Below, one piece after another: positions 44,378 to 53,090 of a DNA stretch of 64,000 bases. Every line of letters starts with the position of its first letter. Position 1 is the stretch's first letter. The notes beneath the pieces were generated by a model. The model was not told the DNA's origin and ran no database searches. It was given only the letters and a program-made list of their open reading frames with translations. The position numbers were made by a program, and so were the translations under genes. Source of the DNA: Flavobacterium enshiense DK69 (lineage in GTDB: Bacteria > Bacteroidota > Bacteroidia > Flavobacteriales > Flavobacteriaceae); NCBI RefSeq assembly GCF_000498495.1, contig NZ_AVCS01000002.1:62001-126000 (forward strand), given 5' to 3'.

Positions 44378-45142
44378 TTATTGAATTAAAGGTTTAATAT
44401 ATTTTTCAATACTTCTTATTTCGTTGTTTTTAAGGTAATTTACGAATGAGCTTCCGATAATGGCTCCTTTTTGATGCTTGGTTGCCTCTGAAAACGTTTC
44501 TTTATTTGAGATTCCGAAGCCGACAATTTGCGGATTTTTTAGGTTCATTTTCGCGACTTTATCGAAGTAGTTTTGCTGTGTTTTTCCAAACGAATTTTGG
44601 CTTCCGGTAGTGTTTGAACTGCTTACCATATAGATAAAACTATCGGACAAATTATCAATTTTCCGTATCCTTTCTTCTGATGTTTGAGGTGTGATCAAGA
44701 AGATGTTTTTGAGATTATGGTGCTCAAAAATCACCTTAAATTCATCCTCGAAAACCTCCAAAGGAAGGTCTGGAATGATCAGTCCGTCGATGCCAATTTC
44801 GGCACATTTTTGACAAAATTCTTCTACTCCAAACTGCAAAATCGGGTTGAAATAACCCATAATAAGGAGCGGAATTTTGACTGTTTTTCGGATGTTTTTG
44901 AGCTGTTCGAAAAGCAATTTTGTGGTCATTCCGTTCTCCAAAGCGATGGTTGAACTATCCTGAATTGTCGGTCCGTCTGCCAACGGATCACTGAAAGGCA
45001 AGCCGATTTCAATCATGTCCACACCACTTTTTTCGAGTTCCTCAATAATTGAAACCGTATCGTTGAGGTTAGGGAATCCGGCTGTAAAATAGATGGAAAG
45101 CAGCTTCTTTTTCTCTTGTAATTTGATGTTTATTCTGTTCAT
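44378..45142 (-). CDS. trpA: Tryptophan synthase alpha chain
   Basis: Cleaves indole-3-glycerol phosphate to indole and glyceraldehyde-3-P; indole is channelled to TrpB. 254 residues, TIM barrel. Catalytic Glu45 and Asp56 are in MIEIGLPFSDPLADGPTIQ. The phosphate-binding GFGISNKE and IIGSSFV segments are present. Last gene of trpEGDCFBA, separated from trpB by an 111-base spacer that holds a repeat element. Confidence 0.95.
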   Translation of the reverse strand: MNRINIKLQEKKKLLSIYFTAGFPNLNDTVSIIEELEKSGVDMIEIGLPFSDPLADGPTIQDSSTIALENGMTTKLLFEQLKNIRKTVKIPLLIMGYFNPILQFGVEEFCQKCAEIGIDGLIIPDLPLEVFEDEFKVIFEHHNLKNIFLITPQTSEERIRKIDNLSDSFIYMVSSSNTTGSQNSFGKTQQNYFDKVAKMNLKNPQIVGFGISNKETFSEATKHQKGAIIGSSFVNYLKNNEIRSIEKYIKPLIQ

Positions 45143-45161
45143 TTTTTAGTGTTTTTTACCT

Positions 45162-45250
45162 GCGTTAGGGATGGGAACGACATCCTTTTTTGTGGCTTTT
45201 TCAGGCACAAAAAAGATATAGTGTACAGCCCGACCCTTGTGGTAACGCCC
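45162..45250. repeat. 89-base intergenic repeat element between trpB and trpA
   Basis: Ends GCGTTAGGG (45162-45170) and GGTAACGCCC (45241-45250) share an inverted GCGTTA core. Inside, CTTTTTTGTG (45185-45194) pairs perfectly with CACAAAAAAG (45206-45215). Its wording (GGGCGTTACC..., GGGTCGGGCTGTAC..., CATCCCTAACGC on the minus strand) matches, from memory, a repeat scattered through Flavobacterium genomes; copy number not checked. Confidence 0.6.
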
Positions 45251-45253
45251 AAA

Positions 45254-46435
45254 TTAATAGTTAAAATAGTCGATATAGGTATTCAAATCCTTGTCGCCCC
45301 GGCCCGATAAATTGATGATTACGATGTCGTTTTTGTCAAATGTTTTCTGGTCTAAAACCGCCAAAGCATGCGAACTTTCGATAGCCGGAATGATGCCTTC
45401 TGTTTTACAGAGATTTAGACCAGCTTGCATTGCTTCATCGTCTGTAATAGCAGCAAATTCAGCCCTTTTTGATGTATGCAGATGCGCATGTAATGGTCCG
45501 ACACCTGGGTAATCCAATCCCGCGGAAATCGAGTAAGGCTCTGTGATTTGACCGTCTTCCGATTGCATCAATAAGGTCTTGCTTCCATGGATAATCCCTA
45601 TTTTTCCCAATACTGAAGTAGCTGCACTTTCTCCTGAATCAAGCCCCTTTCCGGCTGCTTCGACTGCAATGAGTTGCACGTTTTCTTCCTCCAGAAAATG
45701 ATAAAATGCCCCGGCAGCGTTACTTCCGCCACCAACGCAAGCGATGACATAATCAGGGTTTTTACGGCCTTCTTTTTCCGATAATTGCTTCTTAATCTCC
45801 TGAGAAATAATGCTTTGAAAACGTGACACCATGTCCGGATAAGGATGCGGACCCACTACAGAACCGATGATGTAGAAAGTATCTATCGGGTTATTGATCC
45901 AATCCCTAATCGCTTCATTGGTAGCGTCTTTCAGGGTTTTCGAGCCTGAATTGGCTGAACGAACTTCTGCACCGAGCATTTTCATTCGGGCCACGTTTGG
46001 CGCTTGTCGTTGGATGTCGATTTCTCCCATATACACTATGCATTGTAAGCCCATTAGTGCACAGACCGTTGCGGTGGCTACTCCATGTTGGCCGGCACCA
46101 GTTTCGGCGATGATTCGGGTTTTGCCCAATCGTTTGGCCAATAGGATCTGCCCAATGGTATTGTTGATTTTATGCGCACCAGTATGACACAAATCTTCAC
46201 GTTTTAGGTAGATTTTGGTATTATATTTTTGAGACAAACGCTCGGCAAAATAGAGCGGCGTAGGGCGTCCGACATAATCTTTCAGTAATTGTTGGAACTC
46301 GGTTTGAAAGCTTTCTGTCTGAATGATTTCAAGGTAATTTTGACGCAATGCTTCTACGTTCGGATAAAGCATTTCGGGGATAAATGCACCTCCGAATTCG
46401 CCGTAAAATCCTTTTTCGTTAACTTGATATGACAT
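45254..46435 (-). CDS. trpB: Tryptophan synthase beta chain
   Basis: PLP enzyme that condenses indole with serine to tryptophan. 393 residues, the TrpB1 form. The PLP lysine is Lys89 in [25 protein letters not shown] binds the cofactor phosphate and the EDGQ and [14 protein letters not shown] motifs are typical. Its first 17 bases overlap the end of trpF, indicating coupled translation. Confidence 0.97.
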   Translation of the reverse strand: MSYQVNEKGFYGEFGGAFIPEMLYPNVEALRQNYLEIIQTESFQTEFQQLLKDYVGRPTPLYFAERLSQKYNTKIYLKREDLCHTGAHKINNTIGQILLAKRLGKTRIIAETGAGQHGVATATVCALMGLQCIVYMGEIDIQRQAPNVARMKMLGAEVRSANSGSKTLKDATNEAIRDWINNPIDTFYIIGSVVGPHPYPDMVSRFQSIISQEIKKQLSEKEGRKNPDYVIACVGGGSNAAGAFYHFLEEENVQLIAVEAAGKGLDSGESAATSVLGKIGIIHGSKTLLMQSEDGQITEPYSISAGLDYPGVGPLHAHLHTSKRAEFAAITDDEAMQAGLNLCKTEGIIPAIESSHALAVLDQKTFDKNDIVIINLSGRGDKDLNTYIDYFNY

Positions 46436-47024
46436 GTTGTAATTGTTTTAAAAGTTGTGTGTTTTTTAATCCGGGTTCGATTTCAAATTTGCTGTTGACA
46501 TCAATTGCGTGAATGGGTAAATTCATTTGTTGTATGGTTTTAACTTCTTCCAAACCAATACCTCCGCTTAAAAAGAAAGGCTTTTGAGAAGGATAGTTTT
46601 TCAGAATCTGCCAGTTAAAAGTTGTTCCGTTGCCGCCATGATATTGCCCTTTAGTATCGAATAAGAAATAATCACAAACATTTTCGTAGGGTGTAATGGT
46701 TTGAAAATCAAAGTTGTCATCAATTGAAAATGCCTTGATCACTTTGATATTTATATGTTTCAGCAGATAACAGAATTCAGGTGATTCATTGCCATGTAAC
46801 TGAACGAGCTGTAAATTATATCGTCGTATTTTGTCTAGTATATCATCCAAATAAGCATCAACAAAAACGCCTACTTTTTGTGTCGATTTGGGCAAGATCG
46901 GGATTTCTTTATTGAAAAACCTTGGTGATTTCTCATAGAAGATGAAGCCCAGGTAATCAGGTTGTAATTTTGCAACTTCCTCAATATTAGACGAATATTT
47001 CATTCCGCAGATTTTTGTTTTCAT
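46419..47024 (-). CDS. trpF: Phosphoribosylanthranilate isomerase
   Basis: Amadori rearrangement of PRA to CdRP. 201-residue TIM barrel. N-terminal [10 protein letters not shown] has the catalytic Cys; [40 protein letters not shown] (catalytic Asp) and FFLSGGIG (phosphate binding) follow. It overlaps trpC by four bases at its start and trpB by 17 bases at its end. Confidence 0.95.
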   Translation of the reverse strand: MKTKICGMKYSSNIEEVAKLQPDYLGFIFYEKSPRFFNKEIPILPKSTQKVGVFVDAYLDDILDKIRRYNLQLVQLHGNESPEFCYLLKHINIKVIKAFSIDDNFDFQTITPYENVCDYFLFDTKGQYHGGNGTTFNWQILKNYPSQKPFFLSGGIGLEEVKTIQQMNLPIHAIDVNSKFEIEPGLKNTQLLKQLQHVISS

Positions 47025-47812
47025 GGTTTTATAAGTAAAGCGTTGATAAAAGATTTTGCAGCTATTCCCGGATTCTCAGTTTTCATGAAATGTTCGCCGA
47101 TTAAAAATCCCTGATAACCAAATTGTTGCAATTCTATGATTGCTTCTGTAGAACTGATGCCGCTCTCGGAAACTTTTATGAATTCATCCGGAATATGTTG
47201 TGCTAGCTCTTTGCTGTATTCCAAACCGACTTCAAAGGTTTTCAGGTTGCGGTTATTTACGCCGATCATGTCTAGGCTTGGCATAACGGCTTTGTCCAAT
47301 TCTTTGCGATTATGTACTTCCAATAATACTTCGAGGCCTAAGGAATGTGCGAATTCTGAAAGCTGTTTGATTTCTGTACGAGTTAAAATAGCAGCAATCA
47401 GTAAGATAACATCGGCGCCGTGGGCTTTGGCTTCCAGAATCTGGTATTCGTCGATGATGAATTCTTTTCTTAGCAATGGAATATTTACGGAAGCTCTGGC
47501 AAACAATAAATCATCCAGAGACCCCCCGAAATATTTACCATCGGTCAAGACAGAAATCCCTGAAACTCCGGCATTTTGGTAACCAATTGCCACTTCTTCA
47601 ACTGAAAAATTGTTGTTCATTAATGATTTAGAAGGGGAACGACGTTTGTGTTCTGCTATGATTCCCACCAAATTGTTTCGTAAATTCTTGCTTAACGAAT
47701 GGGTTTGGCTTCCAAATAAAGCTGAATTCTCAAGTTGTGAAACCGGAATAAGTTGTTTTTTGAGTGTGACTTCTCTTTTTTTATCGGATATGATTTTATC
47801 TAGAATGGTCAT
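47021..47812 (-). CDS. trpC: Indole-3-glycerol phosphate synthase
   Basis: CdRP to indole-3-glycerol phosphate. 263 residues. Catalytic Lys/Glu are in VGIIAEHKRRSPSKS and LLRKEFIIDEYQI; LEVLLEVHNRKEL, IGVNNRNLKTF and KVSESGI complete the barrel. Not fused to TrpF, unlike E. coli. Its ATG is preceded by a 14-base tandem repeat that reaches back over the trpD stop codon. Confidence 0.95.
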   Translation of the reverse strand: MTILDKIISDKKREVTLKKQLIPVSQLENSALFGSQTHSLSKNLRNNLVGIIAEHKRRSPSKSLMNNNFSVEEVAIGYQNAGVSGISVLTDGKYFGGSLDDLLFARASVNIPLLRKEFIIDEYQILEAKAHGADVILLIAAILTRTEIKQLSEFAHSLGLEVLLEVHNRKELDKAVMPSLDMIGVNNRNLKTFEVGLEYSKELAQHIPDEFIKVSESGISSTEAIIELQQFGYQGFLIGEHFMKTENPGIAAKSFINALLIKP

Positions 47813-47816
47813 TTGA

Positions 47817-47872
47817 GTTATGAATTATAAGTTATGAATTATAAGTTATGAATTATAAGTTATGAATTATAA
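47817..47872. repeat. Four exact copies of a 14-base tandem repeat
   Basis: Unit GTTATGAATTATAA at 47817, 47831, 47845 and 47859. It fills the whole trpD-trpC spacer and covers the trpD stop codon (TTA on the plus strand at 47867-47869). Identical copies point to recent slippage. Confidence 0.95.
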
Positions 47873-48862
47873 ATTGCTCAAAAGCTGTAGTTTTTTGAGT
47901 TTTTCTAGTGCTTTTCCGCTCAGTAAGCTTTCTTTAGCCAATTCAAATCCTTCTGAAATGGAACAATATTTTACTGTAGCGATGGCCATTCCAGCATTGG
48001 CACATACTACATTGTTTTGGGCTTCCGTTCCGCTTCCTTTTAATATGTTTAGGAAGATTTCAGCCGATTTTTCAACGGTTATTCCGCCTATAATTTCGGT
48101 TTCATAGAGTTTTTTTGTTTGAAAATCTTCAGGTTTCAAGATTTGCTCTGTGTTTTTGGAAATGATTTTGGTATTTCCTGTTAGCGAGATTTCGTCATAG
48201 CCATCCAGACTGTGCAGAATCGTGAAGTTTGTTTCGGTATTCTGATACAAATAAGCATACATTCGTGCCAATTCCAGACTGAAAACGCCTACCATCTGAT
48301 GCTTAGGAAAACTCGGATTTACCATCGGGCCCAACATGTTAAAGAACGTTTTTACGGCCAGTTCCTTACGAATCGGTGCAACATTTTTCATAGCGGGATG
48401 GAAGAGCGGGGCATGCAGCACACAGATTCCGGCTTCCTCGATACATTTCTTTAAAAAGTTCTCTTCATTACTGAATTTCACACCTAAGTTTTCCATGACA
48501 TTGCTCGATCCTGAAATGGAAGAAACCCCATAATTACCATGTTTGGCAACCTGAATTCCTGCTCCGGCAGTTACAAACGAAGCCAAAGTTGATATGTTGA
48601 ATGTGTTTTTTCCGTCGCCACCGGTTCCGCATAAATCTATGGTATCATAGTCGCTTAAATCAATGGCGACGCAGAGTTCTAGTAGGGCTTCTCGAAATCC
48701 GGACAATTCCTCAATGGTAATGCTTCGCATCATGTAAACGGTCAGGAAACTGGCAATCTGGCTAGGGTTGTACAATCCATTGGAGATGTTTTTGAGTACG
48801 GTTTTAGCTTCTTCTTTGGTAAGCGTTTCGTGTTGTATAAGTCTGTTTAGTATTGTTTTCAT
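47867..48862 (-). CDS. trpD: Anthranilate phosphoribosyltransferase
   Basis: Joins anthranilate to PRPP. 331 residues. PRPP-binding DLCGTGGDGKNTFNIST and KHGNYGVSSISGSSNVMENLG, HPAMKNVAPIRKELAVKTFFNMLGPMVNP are all typical. Not fused to TrpG. Its stop lies inside the last copy of the 14-base tandem repeat. Confidence 0.96.
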   Translation of the reverse strand: MKTILNRLIQHETLTKEEAKTVLKNISNGLYNPSQIASFLTVYMMRSITIEELSGFREALLELCVAIDLSDYDTIDLCGTGGDGKNTFNISTLASFVTAGAGIQVAKHGNYGVSSISGSSNVMENLGVKFSNEENFLKKCIEEAGICVLHAPLFHPAMKNVAPIRKELAVKTFFNMLGPMVNPSFPKHQMVGVFSLELARMYAYLYQNTETNFTILHSLDGYDEISLTGNTKIISKNTEQILKPEDFQTKKLYETEIIGGITVEKSAEIFLNILKGSGTEAQNNVVCANAGMAIATVKYCSISEGFELAKESLLSGKALEKLKKLQLLSNL

Positions 48863-48948
48863 GGTGTCTGAATTAGGTATGAGTTGTGCCAGGTCTTAAG
48901 TTTTTTCAACTTAAAACTGATTGATATTTTCGATAAAAGAGTTGCTAG

Positions 48949-49518
48949 TTAGCTATTCACCCAATTCTCAAGAATCTTCTTTCCGTCGGGAGTAAGAACG
49001 CTTTCCGGATGGTATTGTACCCCACGGACATCGTAGGTTTTGTGACGGAGCGACATGATTTCTCCGTTTTCATCGGTTGAAGTGACTTCAAGGACATCAG
49101 GGAAATCGCCTGAATTTACTACCCAGGAATGGTAGCGTCCAACTTCAATTTCATTAGGTAAACCTTGATAAAGAATCTCATCGGGAACGGTAATCTTAAC
49201 TTTGGTGGAAACACCATGATAGACTTTTTCAAGGTTAGTCAGGCTTCCTCCAAAAACTTCCCCAATCGCTTGTTGGCCAAGGCAAACGCCGAGAATGCTT
49301 TTGGTAGGCGCATAGGTTTTGATGACTTTTTTTAATAATCCGGCTTCATCAGGGATTCCTGGCCCAGGAGAAAGGAGGATTTTATCGAAGTCTTTGAGCT
49401 CATCAATATAGAATTCATCATTTCGGAAAACGGTTACTTTGCAATTTAAATCTTCCAGATAATGCACTAAATTATAAGTGAAACTATCGTAATTGTCTAT
49501 GACTACTATCTTTTTCAT
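48949..49518 (-). CDS. trpG: Anthranilate synthase component II (glutaminase)
   Basis: Supplies ammonia from glutamine to TrpE. 189 residues, class I amidotransferase: oxyanion LLSPGPGIPDE, nucleophile Cys79 in LGVCLGQQAIG, and the His/Glu pair in VQYHPESVLTPDG. Dedicated to the trp operon by position; a shared role in aminodeoxychorismate synthesis is possible. Confidence 0.95.
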   Translation of the reverse strand: MKKIVVIDNYDSFTYNLVHYLEDLNCKVTVFRNDEFYIDELKDFDKILLSPGPGIPDEAGLLKKVIKTYAPTKSILGVCLGQQAIGEVFGGSLTNLEKVYHGVSTKVKITVPDEILYQGLPNEIEVGRYHSWVVNSGDFPDVLEVTSTDENGEIMSLRHKTYDVRGVQYHPESVLTPDGKKILENWVNS

Positions 49519-49526
49519 GTTTTTAA

Positions 49527-49560
49527 AGTTGCTAAGTTGCTGAGCACCTGAGTTGCTAAG
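49527..49560. repeat. Octamer repeat between trpE and trpG
   Basis: Four tandem 8-base units: AGTTGCTA, AGTTGCTG, AGCACCTG, AGTTGCTA, then AG. The third copy has diverged. Lies 9-42 bases upstream of the trpG start on the coding strand. Confidence 0.7.
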
Positions 49561-49590
49561 TTTTGTTTTTCTGTTAACTGTGATTGAAAG

Positions 49591-50991
49591 CTATATTTTT
49601 TCGGCTAAATCTAACGCTCTGTTTAGTGCTCCTAATTTATTGTAGACTTCCTGCATTTCGCTTTCTTCATCTGAATTTGCTACAATTCCGGCCCCAGCCT
49701 GATAATGCAGCTGATGATTTTTGCTTAAAAATGTCCGAATCATAATGGCGTGGTTAAAGTTACCATCAAAATCCATAAATCCAATGGCGCCTCCATAGAA
49801 ATTCCGATTAGTGTTTTCAATGGTTTCAATCAGTTGTAAGGCTTTGTGTTTCGGGGCGCCAGACAAAGTTCCGGCTGGAAATGTATCGCTAACAACTTGC
49901 ATGGTGGAAGCCTTTTCGTGCATTTGTCCGCTAACTTTCGAAACCAGATGAATTACATGCGAAAAAAACTGAACTTCCCTGTATTTTTCAACTTCAACAT
50001 TGTAACCGTTTCTGCTTAAATCGTTTCTCGCCAAATCCACTAGCATCACGTGTTCACTATTTTCTTTTGGGTCTTCAGATAATTGTTTGGCCAAAAGCGC
50101 GTCTTGTTCATCATTGCCTGTTCGTTTGAACGTTCCGGCAATCGGATGGATTTCTGCTTTTCGGTTCTTGACAACCAATTGTGCTTCAGGAGAGGAACCC
50201 ATGATTTTGAAATTTCCGTAATCGAAAAAGAACAGATAAGGCGATGGATTGATGCTTCGTAAAGCACGATAAACATTGAATTCGTCTCCTTTGAACCCCT
50301 GAGTAAACCGTCTGGACAAAACCAATTGAAACACATCACCACGGTAACAGTGTTTTTTGGCTAAAACTACATTGGCTTTGAAATCGTCATCGGATAGATT
50401 GGAAACCGAATTACCTTCTTTTGAAAACGAATAGGAAGTAAAATTTTTCGACTGAATCAGTTGTTCGATTTCGGCAATATTGTTTTGATTTTCAATACTG
50501 TGACAGAAAATATAGGCTTCGTTTTTAAAGTGATTGATGGCGATGATATTTTGATACACCGCATAGTACAAGTCGGGAATTTGTAAATCAGCAGCTTTCT
50601 TTTCAATGCTTGCTTTTTCAAAATAACGTACCGCATCATAGCTCGTAAATCCGAATAATCCGTTGGTGATGAATTTGAAATCATTTTTTTCGGACTCAAA
50701 GCATGATACGAATTTTTCAATACCTTCGATTACATTTTTCTGATTTTCAATGTTTTTATTGATTAATGTGCCATCAGGAAAAGTCATTGTGATTTCCTCG
50801 CTTTCCACTTTGATGCTGGAAATAGGGTTGCAGCAGATATACGAAAAACTATTGTTGTTGCCTTGGTAATCATTGCTTTCCAGCAAAAGGCTATTCGGAA
50901 ATTTGTCTCTGATTTTCAGATAAACGCTCACCGGTGTAATGGTATCGGCAAGGATTTGTTTGTAGTGAGTATGTAATTTATATTTTTTCAT
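49591..50991 (-). CDS. trpE: Anthranilate synthase component I
   Basis: Chorismate to anthranilate, the committed step of tryptophan synthesis. 466 residues. The N-terminal LLLESND matches the LLES-type tryptophan feedback site. The chorismate-binding core has MGSSPEAQLVV, HPIAGTFKRTGND, DLARNDLSRNGY and GAPKHKALQLIE. First enzyme gene of the operon, directly behind the leader attenuator, so the pathway appears controlled both by attenuation and by end-product inhibition. Confidence 0.96.
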   Translation of the reverse strand: MKKYKLHTHYKQILADTITPVSVYLKIRDKFPNSLLLESNDYQGNNNSFSYICCNPISSIKVESEEITMTFPDGTLINKNIENQKNVIEGIEKFVSCFESEKNDFKFITNGLFGFTSYDAVRYFEKASIEKKAADLQIPDLYYAVYQNIIAINHFKNEAYIFCHSIENQNNIAEIEQLIQSKNFTSYSFSKEGNSVSNLSDDDFKANVVLAKKHCYRGDVFQLVLSRRFTQGFKGDEFNVYRALRSINPSPYLFFFDYGNFKIMGSSPEAQLVVKNRKAEIHPIAGTFKRTGNDEQDALLAKQLSEDPKENSEHVMLVDLARNDLSRNGYNVEVEKYREVQFFSHVIHLVSKVSGQMHEKASTMQVVSDTFPAGTLSGAPKHKALQLIETIENTNRNFYGGAIGFMDFDGNFNHAIMIRTFLSKNHQLHYQAGAGIVANSDEESEMQEVYNKLGALNRALDLAEKI

Positions 50992-51011
50992 AAAGCTTCA
51001 GTTTTGGGAAT

Positions 51012-51044
51012 AAAAAAAGGCTTGTCGTGATTGACAAGCCTTTT
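51012..51044 (-). terminator. trp leader attenuator (terminator hairpin)
   Basis: On the minus strand AAAAGGCTTGTC pairs perfectly with GACAAGCCTTTT around AATCAC, followed by seven T. It lies 21 bases before trpE and after the leader peptide, so it stops transcription before the structural genes. A competing fold is described under findings. Confidence 0.9.
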
Positions 51045-51082
51045 ATCTATGTAGTTTTTAAAAATACAGATAGGAGGATTCG

Positions 51083-51139
51083 CTCACGATTTTCGACGTA
51101 AGTTAATCCACCACCAAGTATTGTTTAAAATGTTGTTCA
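51083..51139 (-). CDS. trpL: trp operon leader peptide
   Basis: 18 codons, MNNILNNTWWWINLRRKS, with three consecutive Trp codons at positions 9-11 (51115-51107) and stop TGA at 51085-51083. It sits between the operon promoter and the terminator hairpin. The segment TCGTGA formed by its last sense codon and stop is complementary to TCACGA in the terminator loop region. A ribosome stalled at the Trp codons would leave it free; a ribosome at the stop would cover it. This is the classic architecture of ribosome-mediated trp attenuation. Confidence 0.88.
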
Positions 51140-51158
51140 TTTTGTGTTTTTGTTTGAT

Positions 51159-51191
51159 GCAAAGTTATAGAAATGATTTTCGAATACACAA
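51159..51191 (-). promoter_or_regulatory. trp operon promoter, Bacteroidota type
   Basis: On the minus strand TTG (near 51189-51191), about 22 bases, then TAACTTTG (51159-51166), placing transcription start roughly 10-15 bases before the leader ATG. Confidence 0.6.
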
Positions 51192-51264
51192 GCTTTTTTG
51201 CTAAAAAATTTTTATGCAGAAAATAATGAAGATCCTGTAATTATAAAAATATGATAATAAATTA

Positions 51265-51294
51265 TTGTATAACGATAATTAATTATTACATTTG
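51265..51294 (+). promoter_or_regulatory. Promoter of the DUF2975/XRE pair
   Basis: TTG (51265-51267), 19 bases, TACATTTG (51287-51294); ATG follows 26 bases later. Confidence 0.6.
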
Positions 51295-51320
51295 CTTTGT
51301 AGAATTTAAATTTCGGATAT

Positions 51321-51836
51321 ATGAAATTAGTTAGAATTATAGCTTCTTATTTGCATATAGTGGTAAAAATTGTAGCTGTTGCTTATTTGTTAACGGCGTT
51401 TTATACTTTGATTAATTGCGTTTTTGGAGGTCCGTTTTTTGAAATAATGGAGGAAAATCGTTTTGCAATAAACTTTCCGTTTACCAATCAGCATTTTCTT
51501 TTAGGTTCAGAATTTACATTGGAATATGTTTCGGAAATGGTTTTAGGTTTGGCTTTATATGGTTTGTTCTTTTGGGTGTTGGGCAATGTTTTTAAAACCT
51601 TTAAACAGGAACGTTTGTTTACCAAAGACGGATTGAAAAACTTGAAGCAGTTTTATCAGTTCAATTTGTTGTTGTATCCAATCGCTGCTGTACTTTGGTC
51701 TGTTATCAGTATTGAAGATTTTCCTTTTTTTGCCATGATTGTGGCTCATGCGATTATGGGAGTCTTTATCTTTTTTATGGCTGCTATTTTTCAACAGGGG
51801 GTAAGTCTTCAAAACGAACAGGATTTATATATTTAG
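51321..51836 (+). CDS. DUF2975 membrane protein
   Basis: 171 residues with four transmembrane helices: IIASYLHIVVKIVAVAYLLTAFY, VSEMVLGLALYGLFFWVLG, LLLYPIAAVLWSVIS and AMIVAHAIMGVFIFFMAAIF, plus the cytoplasmic loop FKQERLFTKDGLKNLKQF typical of DUF2975. Function unknown. Four bases upstream of a small XRE-type regulator, a pairing also seen in Gram-positive bacteria, where the membrane protein may regulate the DNA-binding partner. Confidence 0.82.
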   Translation: MKLVRIIASYLHIVVKIVAVAYLLTAFYTLINCVFGGPFFEIMEENRFAINFPFTNQHFLLGSEFTLEYVSEMVLGLALYGLFFWVLGNVFKTFKQERLFTKDGLKNLKQFYQFNLLLYPIAAVLWSVISIEDFPFFAMIVAHAIMGVFIFFMAAIFQQGVSLQNEQDLYI

Positions 51837-51840
51837 AAGT

Positions 51841-52047
51841 ATGCCAATTATAGTAAATGTGGATGTGATGCTGGCTAAGCGCAAAATGCAGTCCAAGGAA
51901 TTGGCGGAAATTCTGGGTATTACCCCGGCAAATTTGTCAATCCTGAAAACGGGAAAAGCGAAAGGTATCCGGTTTGAAACCCTCGAAGCGATTTGTAAAG
52001 CGTTGGATTGTCAGCCAGGGGATGTTTTAGAATACGTCAGCGAATAA
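51841..52047 (+). CDS. Small XRE-family (Cro/CI-type) regulator
   Basis: 68 residues that are nearly all helix-turn-helix: VDVMLAKRKMQSKELAEILGITPANLSILKTGKAKGIRFETLEAICKALDCQPGDVLEY. YozG-like. Four bases after the DUF2975 gene, so co-translated. Target unknown, perhaps its own promoter. Confidence 0.9.
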   Translation: MPIIVNVDVMLAKRKMQSKELAEILGITPANLSILKTGKAKGIRFETLEAICKALDCQPGDVLEYVSE

Positions 52048-52156
52048 ATTCAGTCATTTTAGTAAAATATAAAATATCGGTTTTTTAACCGACAAGGATT
52101 TTTTTGCCCAAATTTTTCCAATTGGAATTCATGAAAATTAATCAGTAATCATCAAA

Positions 52157-52192
52157 CCCGAGGCGCAGCCGAACTGTTTGGAGCGCAGCGGA
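52157..52192 (+). repeat. GC-rich 5'-leader element, copy B (before the ABC exporter)
   Basis: Begins CCCGAGGCGCAGCC and continues AACTGTTTGGAGCGCAGCGG, ending 16 bases before the ATG at 52209. Copy A precedes purL in the same relative orientation and distance. Possible short pairs: CCG/CGG closing, GGC-GCA-GCC, and CTG...CAG (CTA...TAG in copy A). Confidence 0.65.
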
Positions 52193-52208
52193 AAAAAATC
52201 AATCAAAA

Positions 52209-53090
52209 ATGAACAGTTTAATCATTAAAAATCTCCAAAAAACCTATGGAAACGGAGTAAAAGCCATTGAAGGCATTTCGCTTGAAATCGGAAATGGAAT
52301 GTTTGGGTTATTAGGCCCAAACGGAGCAGGAAAATCATCATTGATGCGCACTATTGTCGGTTTACAATCTGCTGATAGCGGCGAGATTTTCTTCAATGAT
52401 GTCAATGTTTTGGAGCGTCCGGACTTCATTAAGAAACAATTGGGTTTTTTACCGCAGGATTTTGGTGTCTATCCTAAAGTGTCCGCCTACGATTTGTTGA
52501 ATCATTTGGCGGTTTTGAAAGGAGTAAGTGATTCAAAAGAGCGGAAAGAGCAAGTACTGTCGTTGCTTGAAAAAGTGAATTTGTTCTCCCAGCGAAAAAA
52601 AGAAGTTCACACTTTCTCAGGCGGTATGCGTCAACGGTTTGGTGTGGCTCAGACGTTATTGGGGAATCCGAAAATCATTATCGTGGATGAACCAACCGCA
52701 GGTCTTGATCCGGAAGAACGCAACCGATTCAACAGTCTTTTAAGCGAAATAGGCGAAGACCGGATTGTTATTTTATCCACGCATTTGGTAGAAGATGTCC
52801 GTAATTTATGTTCAAAAATGGCAATTATGGATGGAGGTAAAGTACTTCTTCTCGGTAATCCAACAGATTTAATTCAATCTTTAGAAGCTAAAATCTGGAG
52901 AAAGCAGATCCAGAAAGAGGAGCTGACTCATTACAAAAGCGAATATTCTGTGATTTCTTCCCAGTTTACGGCCGGAAAAATGAATATTCACGTGTTTTCT
53001 GAGCAGCAGCCAGCTGACTTTCTGAAAGTAAATCCAACGCTGGAAGATGTTTATTTTACTGCGCTTAACCAAAAATCATTTGTGTTATGA
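52209..53090 (+). CDS. ABC transporter ATP-binding protein
   Basis: 293 residues. Walker A LLGPNGAGKSSLM, Q-loop LGFLPQDFG, signature TFSGGMRQRFGVAQTLL, Walker B IIIVDEPTAGLDPEE and the switch STHLVEDV. ABC-2 type exporter ATPase with an extended C-terminal region. It overlaps the permease/peptidase gene by four bases, so the two subunits are made together. Substrate unknown. Confidence 0.94.
   Translation: MNSLIIKNLQKTYGNGVKAIEGISLEIGNGMFGLLGPNGAGKSSLMRTIVGLQSADSGEIFFNDVNVLERPDFIKKQLGFLPQDFGVYPKVSAYDLLNHLAVLKGVSDSKERKEQVLSLLEKVNLFSQRKKEVHTFSGGMRQRFGVAQTLLGNPKIIIVDEPTAGLDPEERNRFNSLLSEIGEDRIVILSTHLVEDVRNLCSKMAIMDGGKVLLLGNPTDLIQSLEAKIWRKQIQKEELTHYKSEYSVISSQFTAGKMNIHVFSEQQPADFLKVNPTLEDVYFTALNQKSFVL

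Noticed and set aside
47817-47872. Possible CRISPR-like array
   Set aside because: Units are directly adjacent with no spacers and only 14 bases long; simple tandem repeat.
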